Assembly (NCBI GenBank): GCA_017941505.1
Contig: JAGAWH010000023.1
Span: 1-11,722 of the forward strand
Reading direction: 5' to 3'
Length of the DNA stretch: 11,722 nt
Origin: Faecalicoccus sp.
GTDB taxonomy: Bacteria > Bacillota_I > Bacilli_A > Erysipelotrichales > Erysipelotrichaceae
This document shows positions 1 to 6,409 of this stretch, piece by piece; positions within the stretch are counted from its first letter, which is position 1; each line of letters opens with the position of its first letter. A program made the translations under genes and the position numbers. The notes under the pieces are model-generated. The model was not told the DNA's origin. It did not search any database and worked only from the letters and a program-made list of their open reading frames with translations.

Positions 1-103
1 AAAAATAGATGATTCCATTACTTACTTCCTTGGAGATTGTACATCCTGTAACAGGTAAATTATCTAAGGCAATGGAAAATACTTCTCCTACTTTTTCTTT
101 CAT
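1..103 (-). CDS. Partial small protein, possibly cupin-family (5' end only)
   Basis: The window shows only the first 34 codons of a leftward gene, beginning MKEKVGEVFSIALDNLPVTG; the rest lies outside. The ATG at 103 falls three bases after the stop of the CMD-like gene (TAG at 107-109), so it is probably the last visible member of the same operon and translationally coupled; no good Shine-Dalgarno sequence is visible within the preceding gene. The visible N-terminus resembles the start of small single-domain cupin proteins, which often sit in operons of this kind, but no metal-binding His motif is in view. The reading frame is well supported by its spacing; the family is a guess. Confidence 0.55.
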   Translation of the reverse strand, partial: MKEKVGEVFSIALDNLPVTGCTISKEVSNGIIYF

Positions 104-106
104 AGT

Positions 107-517
107 CTATACTCGTACATCCGGATTCTTTTCACCAAATTTTTCCTTCAACATCTCACAGATTTCACTTCTATCTTTTCCCTGTTTTTCCATATTTTTA
201 ATTGCATTATATGCTGCAAATAAAGTAGAAGGACCAATCTCAGAACTGAAATAGCCAATCCCCTGATTCCATGCCAATAGTTCAAAGACATCATCTAAAG
301 CTGCACTGTCTAATCCATAGATATAAGCTTTTACTAACTCTCTTGTTGCCTGACGCATTCTTCCGGCACCTACCGCATTGGTTAATGATAATAAAAGACG
401 AATTTCATAAGGTAAATGTCTATTTTCATCATTCCATGTGAGATCCCAGAAATTGACCGCAATATTACCAAGTTTTTCATCAATTAACGGCATATTGGTT
501 AAAGCAGCCGGACGCAT
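107..517 (-). CDS. Carboxymuconolactone decarboxylase-like (AhpD-fold) domain, probably 3' half of a frameshifted DUF2249-CMD gene
   Basis: This 136-residue all-helical segment resembles the carboxymuconolactone decarboxylase/AhpD fold: PYEIRLLLSLTNAVGAGRM corresponds to the conserved helix after the usual 'Lspk.rel' motif, followed by the ATRELVKAYIYGLD and DDVFELLAWNQGIGYFSS helices. The redox pair CxxC and its His, which AhpD-type members carry in this region, are absent, so peroxidase-reductase chemistry is unlikely. The ATG at 517 has no convincing ribosome binding site. The same frame continues upstream without a stop through YFYRTVEKKEEK, which reads as the missing C-terminal end of the neighbouring DUF2249 domain. 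I infer that the two were one protein (about 786 down to 107) until a one-base change near 582-587. Only three bases separate its stop from the next gene. Confidence 0.7.
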   Translation of the reverse strand: MRPAALTNMPLIDEKLGNIAVNFWDLTWNDENRHLPYEIRLLLSLTNAVGAGRMRQATRELVKAYIYGLDSAALDDVFELLAWNQGIGYFSSEIGPSTLFAAYNAIKNMEKQGKDRSEICEMLKEKFGEKNPDVRV

Positions 518-786
518 TGGAATATTCTTTTCTTCTTTCTTTTCAACCGTGCGATAGAAATAGGCATGAAATTCACTAACACCTTTTGTTCTGTATAATG
601 TTCAAAACCAAGGTCTTCCATTACCTCATATAAAGGAATAGGATCAAAGGATTGAATAATCTCAATTCCTTCGCCAGCATTTGTTTTGATGGCCTGCTTC
701 TTTATTCCCTGAAAGAAATTTCCCTGAATTCCACGTACATCAATTGTTTTCAAAATATCCATCTTATCTTTCCATTCTGTAACCAT
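499..786 (-). CDS. DUF2249 (TusA-fold) domain protein, frameshifted at its C-terminus
   Basis: Residues 12-67 fit the DUF2249 family: it starts with the IDVRGIQGNFF strand and helix and has the hallmark SFDPIPLYEVMEDLGFEHYT at about 45-64. DUF2249 proteins have a TusA-like sulfur-carrier fold and often occur with redox or nitrosative-stress genes; their biochemical role is not settled. The start at 786 is preceded by AGGAGG nine bases away, overlapping the stop of the iron-sulfur gene (13-base gap), so the two are coupled. After GFEHYTEQ the frame turns into an uncharacteristic basic tail (KRKKKRIFQC). The expected last strand, KGVSEFHAYFYR, is present in the frame of the downstream CMD-like gene. 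Adding one base in the AAAAGG run (plus-strand 582-587) restores a single fused protein. This may be a real mutation, a sequencing error or, less likely, programmed frameshifting. Confidence 0.75.
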   Translation of the reverse strand: MVTEWKDKMDILKTIDVRGIQGNFFQGIKKQAIKTNAGEGIEIIQSFDPIPLYEVMEDLGFEHYTEQKVLVNFMPISIARLKRKKKRIFQCVRLL

Positions 787-799
787 TTTTCATGTCCTC

Positions 800-1492
800 C
801 TAGTCTAAAATACGTCCATCTCTTGAAATTGTTACGACCTGCCACGGAATAAACTTTCCGCTGTTTCTTAATGCATTTTGAGCTGCCTGCTGGAGGCCAC
901 CGCAACAAGGTACTTCCATACGTACAATCGTTACAGATTTAATATCATTGTTTCGAATAATTTCTGTAAGTTTATCAGTGTAGTCAATTGCGTCGAGCTT
1001 TGGACAGCCGATAATAGTGATTTTTCCTCTCATGAATTCTTCATGCATATTGGCATAGGCATATGCGGTACAATCTGCTGCAATCAATAATTTTGCCCCA
1101 TTAAAGAAAGGAGCCTGTACAGGTACTAATTTAATCTGACATGGCCATTGACCTAAACGGGATATTGGTTTTATGTTTTGTTGAGTTACTATTTGATCAT
1201 TTTGTTCAAACTGCATCATTTTGGTTCCCGGACATCCTTCATGTTTCATCTTCTTTTCCTCTTTCGCTTTCATTACAGCTCCTTCATCGTATTCAGGTGC
1301 TTCTCTTTTTTCAAAAGATATCGCTCCGGTTGGACAGTTTGGAAGACAATCTCCAAAACCATCACAGAAATTCTCTCTTACCAGTTTTGCCTTGCCATCA
1401 ATAATATCGATAGCTCCTTCATGACAGGCTTTGGCACATATTCCGCAGCCATTACATTTATCTTCATCTATATGAATAATCTGACGGATCAT
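800..1492 (-). CDS. 4Fe-4S ferredoxin-domain protein with Cys-rich C-terminal domain
   Basis: 230 residues, soluble. The N-terminal 60 residues form a bacterial-type ferredoxin: CNGCGICAKAC (Cys13, 16, 19, 23) and then CDGFGDCLPNCP (Cys43, 49, 53). The second motif has Phe at position 46 where a fourth Cys is usual, so cluster two has only three Cys ligands in view. Residues 85-230 form a second domain with conserved-looking cysteine motifs: GCPGTK, WPCQIK, AADCTAYA, IIGCPKLD and VPCCGG. These suggest further metal or redox chemistry. The protein is probably an electron carrier or iron-sulfur sensor in an anaerobe; no substrate can be named. The ATG at 1492 has a GGAGG site about eight bases upstream. 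It is the first gene of the leftward operon and is divergent from a Crp/Fnr regulator, which probably controls it. Confidence 0.85.
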   Translation of the reverse strand: MIRQIIHIDEDKCNGCGICAKACHEGAIDIIDGKAKLVRENFCDGFGDCLPNCPTGAISFEKREAPEYDEGAVMKAKEEKKMKHEGCPGTKMMQFEQNDQIVTQQNIKPISRLGQWPCQIKLVPVQAPFFNGAKLLIAADCTAYAYANMHEEFMRGKITIIGCPKLDAIDYTDKLTEIIRNNDIKSVTIVRMEVPCCGGLQQAAQNALRNSGKFIPWQVVTISRDGRILD

Positions 1493-1529
1493 CTTGTTCT
1501 CCTCCTTTTTCTGATTTCATTTTAAATAA

Positions 1530-1560
1530 GTATCTGTCAATATTCTGTATCCACAGATAC
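1530..1560. promoter_or_regulatory. Candidate Crp/Fnr-family operator between divergent genes
   Basis: The divergent gap holds GTATCTGT at 1530-1537 and its exact inverse ACAGATAC at 1553-1560. A further TCTGT at 1544-1548 forms a closer dyad, TCTGT-N4-ACAGA, ending at 1557. The two TCTGT copies start 11 bases apart, one helical turn. A minus-strand TTGACA (1535-1540), a possible -35 of the iron-sulfur operon, overlaps the left half-site, although I see no good -10 at the right distance. The neighbouring Crp/Fnr-type protein is the natural candidate ligand. The symmetry is seen; the binding is inferred. Confidence 0.5.
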
Positions 1561-1586
1561 ACATTTACATATTTTTTGATTATAAT
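1558..1586 (+). promoter_or_regulatory. Candidate promoter of the Crp/Fnr regulator
   Basis: A perfect -10 TATAAT lies at 1581-1586, with a weak -35 TACACA at 1558-1563 (17-base spacer). The weak -35 abuts the ACAGATAC half-site (1553-1560), which would fit autoregulation by the gene's own product. The predicted start is a few bases before the GGAGG ribosome binding site (1599-1603), so the leader would be very short. Confidence 0.45.
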
Positions 1587-1607
1587 TTTTGTAGAAATGG
1601 AGGAAAA

Positions 1608-2282
1608 ATGATTTACTCAGTATTAGTTAAAAGTTCTCTGTTTTTCGGAGTATCCGAAAAAGAAATAGAAAAAATATTAGAGAATATTCCATACCATTTA
1701 CAGACGTATGAGAAAGGAGAAACCATTCTTCATTTAATGGAAAACGCTTTAAATATCGGTATTGTATTGGAAGGAAAAGTCCAGGCCCAAAAGCTCTTTC
1801 CCAATGGAAGCCAGATTAATGTATCCTTTCGAGGTCCGGGGGATATTATCGGAGCAGCGGCTGTCTTTTCCAACAGTCAAAAATATCCGTGTGATATTGT
1901 GGCATTGGAACATGTCACAATTATGATGTTTCATAAAGAGGATATTCTTTTACTTCTGCAGAGGAATATTAAAATCTTAAATAATTTTATAAACAATCTA
2001 GGTACATCAACCTATATGCTCCAACAAAGATTGGAACTTTTATCTTACAGTGGAATTTCCCAGAAAATAGCCTGTTATCTTTTGATACAGAACCGTCAAA
2101 CCGGGCAGAATAAAATACAAATTCCTAAATCTGTATCGAATTGGGCCATGATTATGAATGTTTCAAGGTCATCCTTACATAGGGAGTTAAAGAAATTAGA
2201 GGTAAATGGAATTCTATCCTATCAACCACCTTTTATTGAGATTCTTGACTGGGAAGAATTAGAAACTGTCCTAAACAATTAA
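1608..2282 (+). CDS. Crp/Fnr-family transcriptional regulator
   Basis: 224 residues, the usual length of the family. Residues about 10-125 form the cyclic-nucleotide-binding-type jelly roll, with the typical turn GPGDIIG at 77-83, followed by a long dimerisation helix (about 110-145). A winged helix-turn-helix is at about 152-205, with recognition-helix segment SVSNWAMIMNVSRSSLHREL. There is no N-terminal Cys cluster like that of FNR (only Cys95 and Cys156), so if it senses redox it does so differently; the ligand is unknown. The ATG at 1608 is preceded by GGAGG four bases away. It is divergent from the iron-sulfur/DUF2249/CMD operon, the arrangement usual for a local regulator, with paired half-sites in the shared gap. 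A hairpin terminator overlaps its stop codon. Confidence 0.9.
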   Translation: MIYSVLVKSSLFFGVSEKEIEKILENIPYHLQTYEKGETILHLMENALNIGIVLEGKVQAQKLFPNGSQINVSFRGPGDIIGAAAVFSNSQKYPCDIVALEHVTIMMFHKEDILLLLQRNIKILNNFINNLGTSTYMLQQRLELLSYSGISQKIACYLLIQNRQTGQNKIQIPKSVSNWAMIMNVSRSSLHRELKKLEVNGILSYQPPFIEILDWEELETVLNN

Positions 2283-2312
2283 AAAGCCAGTTTGATAAGA
2301 ACTGACTTTTTT
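2281..2312. terminator. Bidirectional hairpin terminator between convergent genes
   Basis: CAGTT (2288-2292) pairs with AACTG (2300-2304) around a 7-base loop. After one C/A mismatch the stem continues as AAAAAG (2281-2286) with CTTTTT (2306-2311). The flanking A and T runs give a U-tract on either strand. It begins inside the regulator's stop codon and lies just past the MATE stop (2318-2320), so it can serve both genes. Confidence 0.8.
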
Positions 2313-2317
2313 GATTA

Positions 2318-3649
2318 TTAACCTAAATCCGCCCAAGTTTCTTTTTTGTAGAATGAAATCGAAAGGATAGTGGCAACGATCCAGCCAATCGGCCATGCGC
2401 ACCAGATACCCGTTGCACCAAGAGAGGTACGTGAGAATACATATGCCAATACAACACGTAAAATCAAATCCGTAAATGTGGCAATCATAAAGTATTTCAT
2501 CATTCCGGCACCTCTTAGTACTCCATCAGCTACAAGCTTTGCGGATACCACAAAATAGAATGGTGATAGTATTCTAAGAAACATCATACCGGTATGCATA
2601 GCTTGTTCTGTAGGGTTATCCAAGAAAAATCTCAGGCTCATTTCACCACCAAAGAAGTAGAGAAGAAATAATGGAGTGCTGAGCATCCAAACCATTTTAA
2701 TTCCAGCTTTAAAACCATCTCTGATTCGTGAAATTTTTCCTGCGCCAAGATTTTGCGAGGTGTAATTTGATATACCGTTGCCAAGTGTGGTGAATGAAGT
2801 TATTACCAGGTTATTAAGCTTGACAGAAGCAGAATATCCTGCCATAACCGATGCACCAAAGCCATTTATAATTCCCTGTATCACAATATTACCTAAGGAA
2901 ATAAAACTTTGTTGGAGGGTACTTGGGATCGCAATCCTGACAATCTGTTTCAACAATTCTACATTAAAAACAGGAACCTTTTCTTTTGTACCAATATGAT
3001 ACAGTCTTCTAAATACTACAATCATCGCAAGAATACAGCTAATACCCTGACATAAGAAAGTAGCCCAGGCAACACCTGCCACTCCCATATGAAAAGCCTT
3101 TACAAACAGAATATCTACCGCAATATTGGATGTAGATGAGGCTGCAAGAAAATAAAACGGAGTCTTGGAATCACCCAAAGCAGAGAATATTCCGGTGGCA
3201 ATATTATAGAAAAACACAAATGGCAATCCTAAGACATAGATATCAAGATATAGCTTAGAATCCGCAAATACTTCCATCGGCGTATGGATTAAGTTAAGCA
3301 GTGCATTCGACCCTAATATACCGATCAACATTAAGGTAAGACATCCCGCTGCACTGAAAATACAGGTTGTATATACGGCTGTTTTCATTCGGTTATAATC
3401 TTTTGCCCCATATAGTCTGGAAACAACTACCGAGCACCCCATATTACAACCAAAGGCAAACGCAATGAAAATAAGAGTAATTTCATAACTGTTCCCAACA
3501 GCCGCAAGTGCATTTTCACCAATATATTTGCCGGCGACAAGACTGTCCGCAATATTGTACAGCTGCTGAAAAATGATACTTCCAAATAATGGAATACAAA
3601 ACTTCCATAGAACCGTTTCAGGATTTCCAACAGTTAAATCCTTATTCAT
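2318..3649 (-). CDS. MATE family efflux transporter
   Basis: 443 residues, typical of multidrug and toxic compound extrusion (MATE) transporters, which export compounds across the cytoplasmic membrane using a sodium or proton gradient. The start MNKDLTVGNPETVLWKFCIP is the usual MATE N-terminus, followed by FQQLYNIADSLVAGKYIG in the first helix pair. About twelve hydrophobic segments follow in two related halves; the second begins near KQIVRIAIPSTLQQSF (about 235-250), repeating the 'P..qq' motif. It most resembles the DinF/NorM-like Bacillota subgroup; the substrate cannot be predicted. The site ahead of the ATG at 3649 is only a modest purine run. A LysR-type regulator is divergent to it, a common pair in which the regulator controls the pump. 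Confidence 0.92.
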   Translation of the reverse strand: MNKDLTVGNPETVLWKFCIPLFGSIIFQQLYNIADSLVAGKYIGENALAAVGNSYEITLIFIAFAFGCNMGCSVVVSRLYGAKDYNRMKTAVYTTCIFSAAGCLTLMLIGILGSNALLNLIHTPMEVFADSKLYLDIYVLGLPFVFFYNIATGIFSALGDSKTPFYFLAASSTSNIAVDILFVKAFHMGVAGVAWATFLCQGISCILAMIVVFRRLYHIGTKEKVPVFNVELLKQIVRIAIPSTLQQSFISLGNIVIQGIINGFGASVMAGYSASVKLNNLVITSFTTLGNGISNYTSQNLGAGKISRIRDGFKAGIKMVWMLSTPLFLLYFFGGEMSLRFFLDNPTEQAMHTGMMFLRILSPFYFVVSAKLVADGVLRGAGMMKYFMIATFTDLILRVVLAYVFSRTSLGATGIWCAWPIGWIVATILSISFYKKETWADLG

Positions 3650-3697
3650 AACATCACTTCTCTCTCTATTATTTTTTTAGTATCTAGTGAATTATAA

Positions 3698-3726
3698 TTT
3701 ACAATATGATATATGTAAAATGTCAA
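3698..3726 (-). promoter_or_regulatory. MATE promoter overlapped by an inverted repeat (candidate LysR operator)
   Basis: On the minus strand TTGACA (3726-3721) is followed after exactly 17 bases by TGTAAA (3703-3698, 4 of 6 matches to the -10 consensus). The inverted repeat TTTACA-N10-TGTAAA at 3698-3719 covers this -10 and most of the spacer. The only regulator next to it is the divergent LysR gene, so this is a candidate binding site. It lacks a clean central T-N11-A, so the assignment is tentative. Confidence 0.5.
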
Positions 3727-3770
3727 TAATATAATTGAGATATATGATTATAATATAGCTGAGGAATAAT

Positions 3771-4664
3771 ATGAATATTAGTTACGATTACTACAGAGTG
3801 TTTTATTATGTGGCGAAATATAAAAGCTTTACAGCTGCTGCAAGAATTTTATTTAATAACCAGCCAAATATCACAAGAATGATGAAGAAACTGGAAGAAG
3901 AGTTGGGATGTTCTTTGTTCATTCGGAACAGACGTGGCGTATCGCTTACTCCGGAAGGAGAAAAACTATATGCGCATGTTTCAGTTGCCTTTGAGCACAT
4001 CACAATCGGTGAGCAGGAAATCGCAAGAGACAAAGAGCTTGCATCCGGCATTGTGACAATCGCAGCCAGTGAGATTGCTCTTCATTGTGTATTGTTGCCG
4101 GTATTGAAAGAGTATCGTAGGTTATACCCGGAAATCCGAATTAGAATTTCAAATCACTCCACCCCGCAGGCATTAATGACATTAAAAGAAGGACTAGCCG
4201 ATTTTGCGATTGTGACAGAGCCTTTTGATTTACCGGCCGATATCAGCCGTGAAGTCATCCGCTCTATTCAGGAAGTTGCTGTATGCACCAAAGAATATGA
4301 AATCGAAGAAGGAACCAAGCTTTCAAATAACCAAATATTTGAGCATTCCATCATAGGACTGGAAGAACATACAAGTTCCTTTGCGTTTTATACGGAATAT
4401 TTTAATTCGATCGGCGTAACTTATAAAGCGGATATAGAGGCTGCCACTGCGGATCAAATACTTCCGATGGTCAAAAGTGATTTAGGAATAGGCTTTGTTC
4501 CTACTGATTTTTTAAACAAGGAAGATATGGATAATCTGGTTATTCTTGACTTGGAGAAAGAATTGCCAAAAAGAAATATATGCATATTAAAACGAAAAAA
4601 TACCTCTTTAAGCTTGGCGGCATATGAGCTTGAAAAAATGATAAAACAGAAAAAGGCAAAATAA
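3771..4664 (+). CDS. LysR family transcriptional regulator
   Basis: 297 residues, the standard LysR-type length. The winged helix-turn-helix occupies residues 1-60 (DYYRVFYYVAKYKSFTAAAR, then NQPNITRMMKKLEEELGCSLF and RRGVSLTPEG). A linker helix and a periplasmic-binding-like effector domain from about 90 follow, with the usual GLADFAIVTE and DLGIGFVPTDFL strands. The small-molecule inducer is unknown. The ATG at 3771 follows GAGGA by five bases, and a TATAAT -10 lies at 3749-3754. It is divergent from the MATE transporter and probably controls it and itself through the shared 121-base gap. It converges on the acetyltransferase gene, sharing one hairpin. Confidence 0.92.
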   Translation: MNISYDYYRVFYYVAKYKSFTAAARILFNNQPNITRMMKKLEEELGCSLFIRNRRGVSLTPEGEKLYAHVSVAFEHITIGEQEIARDKELASGIVTIAASEIALHCVLLPVLKEYRRLYPEIRIRISNHSTPQALMTLKEGLADFAIVTEPFDLPADISREVIRSIQEVAVCTKEYEIEEGTKLSNNQIFEHSIIGLEEHTSSFAFYTEYFNSIGVTYKADIEAATADQILPMVKSDLGIGFVPTDFLNKEDMDNLVILDLEKELPKRNICILKRKNTSLSLAAYELEKMIKQKKAK

Positions 4665-4686
4665 ATGCACCTTTTAAGGTGCATTT
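4663..4686. terminator. Perfect inverted-repeat terminator shared by convergent genes
   Basis: An 11-base perfect stem (4663-4673 with 4676-4686; core TGCACCTT/AAGGTGCA) overlaps both stop codons: the LysR TAA at 4662-4664 and the acetyltransferase TAA at 4687-4685. The T-run is short on the plus strand and somewhat better on the minus strand. It is likely bidirectional. Confidence 0.75.
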
Positions 4687-5248
4687 ACTCCTGTTCAATT
4701 TTCTTTTTAACTACTGCAGGAACGCCTGCTGCAACAGAGTTATCCGGTATATCACTTGTGACTACACTGCCTGCTGCAATAACACAGCCATCCCCAATGG
4801 TAACACCCGGAAGTATTGTCACATTGCCGCCAAACCAACAATTATTACCAACTTTAATCGGTAACGCCTTCTCTAAACCTTTATTGCGTTTTTCATATTG
4901 TAAAGGATGGGTGGCGGTATAAAAACCGCAAAACGGTCCGATAAAGGCATTATCACCAATTGTAATAGAACCACCATCCATAAAATAACATCCATGATTC
5001 ACAAAACATCCCGTTCCAAAAGTGGTTCTGTTTCCGTAATCAAAATAAACCGGTGCTAAAACAGCCAATCCTTCCGGTACTTCTTTACTTAATATCTTTT
5101 TTAAAGCATTTGATTGTTCTGTGCTCAGTGGTCTGGCCATATTAAATTCATAACACAGCTCTTCTGCCTTTAATCTTAACTCCAATATTTCTTTATCAAA
5201 GTTGGCATCATACCATTCACCCTTGATCATCTTTTCAATTTCTGTCAT
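4685..5248 (-). CDS. Sugar O-acetyltransferase (maltose/galactoside acetyltransferase family)
   Basis: 187 residues, the usual length for Maa/LacA/NodL enzymes, which move an acetyl group from acetyl-CoA to a sugar hydroxyl in the cytoplasm. An N-terminal maltose-acetyltransferase helical cap is at 1-55 (MIKGEWYDANFDKEILELR). A left-handed beta-helix of hexapeptide repeats follows (GGSITIGDNAFIGPF at about 92-106; GNNCWFGGNVTILPGVTIGDGCVIAAGSVV at about 134-163). The catalytic His is His114 in TATHPL. The tail VAAGVPAVV is also typical. The ATG at 5248 has GGAGGA seven bases upstream. The physiological role may be detoxifying or marking non-metabolised sugars; that is family knowledge, not shown here. 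Confidence 0.93.
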   Translation of the reverse strand: MTEIEKMIKGEWYDANFDKEILELRLKAEELCYEFNMARPLSTEQSNALKKILSKEVPEGLAVLAPVYFDYGNRTTFGTGCFVNHGCYFMDGGSITIGDNAFIGPFCGFYTATHPLQYEKRNKGLEKALPIKVGNNCWFGGNVTILPGVTIGDGCVIAAGSVVTSDIPDNSVAAGVPAVVKKKIEQE

Positions 5249-5271
5249 GATTTGTCCTCCATCACCTGTTC

Positions 5272-5301
5272 ATTATAGCTATTTATATAGTTTAAATACA
5301 A
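5272..5301 (-). promoter_or_regulatory. Candidate promoter of the sugar O-acetyltransferase gene
   Basis: A perfect minus-strand -10 TATAAT lies at 5277-5272, with TTGTAT at 5301-5296 as a weak -35 (18-base spacer). It is about 25 bases upstream of the start codon. No operator symmetry was noticed. Confidence 0.45.
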
Positions 5302-5466
5302 CTAAATAATGGATTTTAAGCACTGTAAACAATCGTAATAATACAACATCAGGGAATATAGTAAGAATCAGGGATGAATTATTTCATTCCTAAACAATTC
5401 TCCATCTCCTTTTTCAAAACTGTGTTACTATTAAATCAACAAGAACTACGAAAGCGAGATAATACT

Positions 5467-6102
5467 ATGTTTAAGAAAAAAGAGAAAGGAATGAACTTTC
5501 AGAGCACCCTGATGGGTATGCTGGCATTAATTGCCGTGGTAGCGGTTATCTTTGCGTGCTATGAATATAATCAGGTACATAAAAAAGCACCTCAAATATC
5601 AGCTACACTTGTAGAAACCAGATTAGAAGATTGCTCGGAAATCGTAACTACCAGATATAAATACAACGGTGTTGGAATATATGAGGTTCCAAGACAGATG
5701 TTAGGAAACTTTCCAATTCCTCTAACCGGAAGTAAATTGATTGTTGCCTATAAAGGTGAAATGTTGATTGGAACAGATTTCTCGGATCCTAAGATCACAA
5801 TTGAAGATAAAGTCATTACCATTCAATATCCGGAATTAAAGATTCTCTCCCATACCATCGATTCAAAATCCTTTGATGTATGGGATGAAAGCACCGGTCT
5901 TTTTGAAGACTTTACAATGGATGATTATGCGACATTTGTCACCGAACAGAAAAAGATCCAGGAGGCTGCCGCCATTGAAAACGGAGTCTTGAATCAGGAA
6001 TGCGAAAAGGCAAAATTATCGATTCAAAAACTGGTGAGCGTCGGCGATATATCTGAGCAGGGGTATACCGTTAAGGTCATCTTCGGAGAAGAAGAAAAGT
6101 AA
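5467..6102 (+). CDS. DUF4230 domain membrane-anchored protein
   Basis: 211 residues from the preferred start. The N-terminus is basic (MFKKKEKG), followed by one hydrophobic helix at about 14-31 (LMGMLALIAVVAVIFACYEY), so it is a single-pass protein with its bulk outside the membrane. The rest fits DUF4230, a conserved domain of unknown function: an alternating-strand region (VETRLEDCSEIVTTRYKYNGVG, then KLIVAYKGEMLIGTDFSD) and a C-terminal amphipathic helix ending in a beta strand (GYTVKVIFGEE). The frame is open back to an ATG at 5374, but that start has no proper ribosome binding site and would add 31 residues ahead of the natural basic-plus-membrane start. The site upstream of 5467 is weak. 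No partner is suggested by the neighbours, which lie on the other strand. Confidence 0.82.
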   Translation: MFKKKEKGMNFQSTLMGMLALIAVVAVIFACYEYNQVHKKAPQISATLVETRLEDCSEIVTTRYKYNGVGIYEVPRQMLGNFPIPLTGSKLIVAYKGEMLIGTDFSDPKITIEDKVITIQYPELKILSHTIDSKSFDVWDESTGLFEDFTMDDYATFVTEQKKIQEAAAIENGVLNQECEKAKLSIQKLVSVGDISEQGYTVKVIFGEEEK

Positions 6103-6105
6103 GTC

Positions 6106-6133
6106 AAGGTCCATCATACGATGGATCTTTTCT
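6106..6133 (+). terminator. Hairpin terminator of the DUF4230 gene
   Basis: The stem AAGGTCCATC (6106-6115) pairs with GATGGATCTT (6120-6129), including one G-U pair, around an ATAC loop. A TTTTCTT run follows. It lies four bases after the stop codon. Confidence 0.8.
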
Positions 6134-6165
6134 TATAAAAAAATCTCGTTAATATTCCGAGATTT
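6134..6165 (-). terminator. Hairpin terminator inside the end of the small basic gene
   Basis: On the minus strand AAATCTCG (6165-6158) pairs with CGAGATTT (6148-6141), and seven T residues follow. The stop codon of the small basic gene (6151-6149) lies in the loop. It is back to back with the plus-strand terminator of the DUF4230 gene. Confidence 0.75.
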
Positions 6166-6340
6166 CCTTACGAGTTTCTTTTCGAGCATTGTTGCGGTCA
6201 TATTTTGTCTTATCTTTCATCGTGGAAGTAGGACGCATCCATATGCCGCCATTGTTGATCACATTTTGTCTTTCAATACCGCGTACTGCCTTGATTTGGG
6301 CCACTTTTGACTTTTTACGATTATTCTTTTTCTTTTTCAT
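6149..6340 (-). CDS. Small, highly basic protein of unknown function
   Basis: 63 residues with 20 Lys/Arg against 6 acidic residues. It has a poly-Lys start (MKKKKNNRKKSK), a middle GGIWMRPTSTMKDKTKYDRN and a charged tail. There is no hydrophobic segment or signal peptide. The charge suggests nucleic-acid or ribosome contact, but that is inference from composition only. The mixed, non-repetitive sequence, a terminator placed exactly at its stop and a possible -10 TATAAT at 6367-6362 support a real gene. The ribosome binding site is weak (AGGT about ten bases before the ATG). I do not recognise the family with confidence. Confidence 0.6.
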   Translation of the reverse strand: MKKKKNNRKKSKVAQIKAVRGIERQNVINNGGIWMRPTSTMKDKTKYDRNNARKETRKEISEY

Positions 6341-6374
6341 ATTCTTCTACCTGCTACAAATATTATAAATCAAA

Positions 6375-6400
6375 GAGACCTATCTAAAAAGATAGATCTC
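6375..6400 (-). terminator. Hairpin after the YbjN-like gene
   Basis: An 11-base stem (6400-6390 with 6385-6375 on the minus strand, one G-U pair) encloses a 4-T loop, ten bases past the gene's stop codon. Only a weak T-rich run follows (TTTGATTTAT), so read-through into the small basic gene is possible. Confidence 0.55.
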
Positions 6401-6409
6401 ACTTACCAA

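Noticed and set aside
9..254. Plus-strand open frame at the left edge
   Set aside because: It runs antisense across the coupled CMD-like and following gene and shows no ribosome binding site or recognisable domain.
1178..1525. Plus-strand open frames opposite the iron-sulfur gene
   Set aside because: They are antisense to a well-supported gene with clear Cys motifs and have no start signals.
5374..5466. N-terminal 31-residue extension of the DUF4230 protein
   Set aside because: The upstream ATG lacks a spaced ribosome binding site, and the extension would precede a typical basic-plus-membrane N-terminus. The 218-base gap from 5249 otherwise holds only the acetyltransferase promoter; I saw no riboswitch or T-box features.
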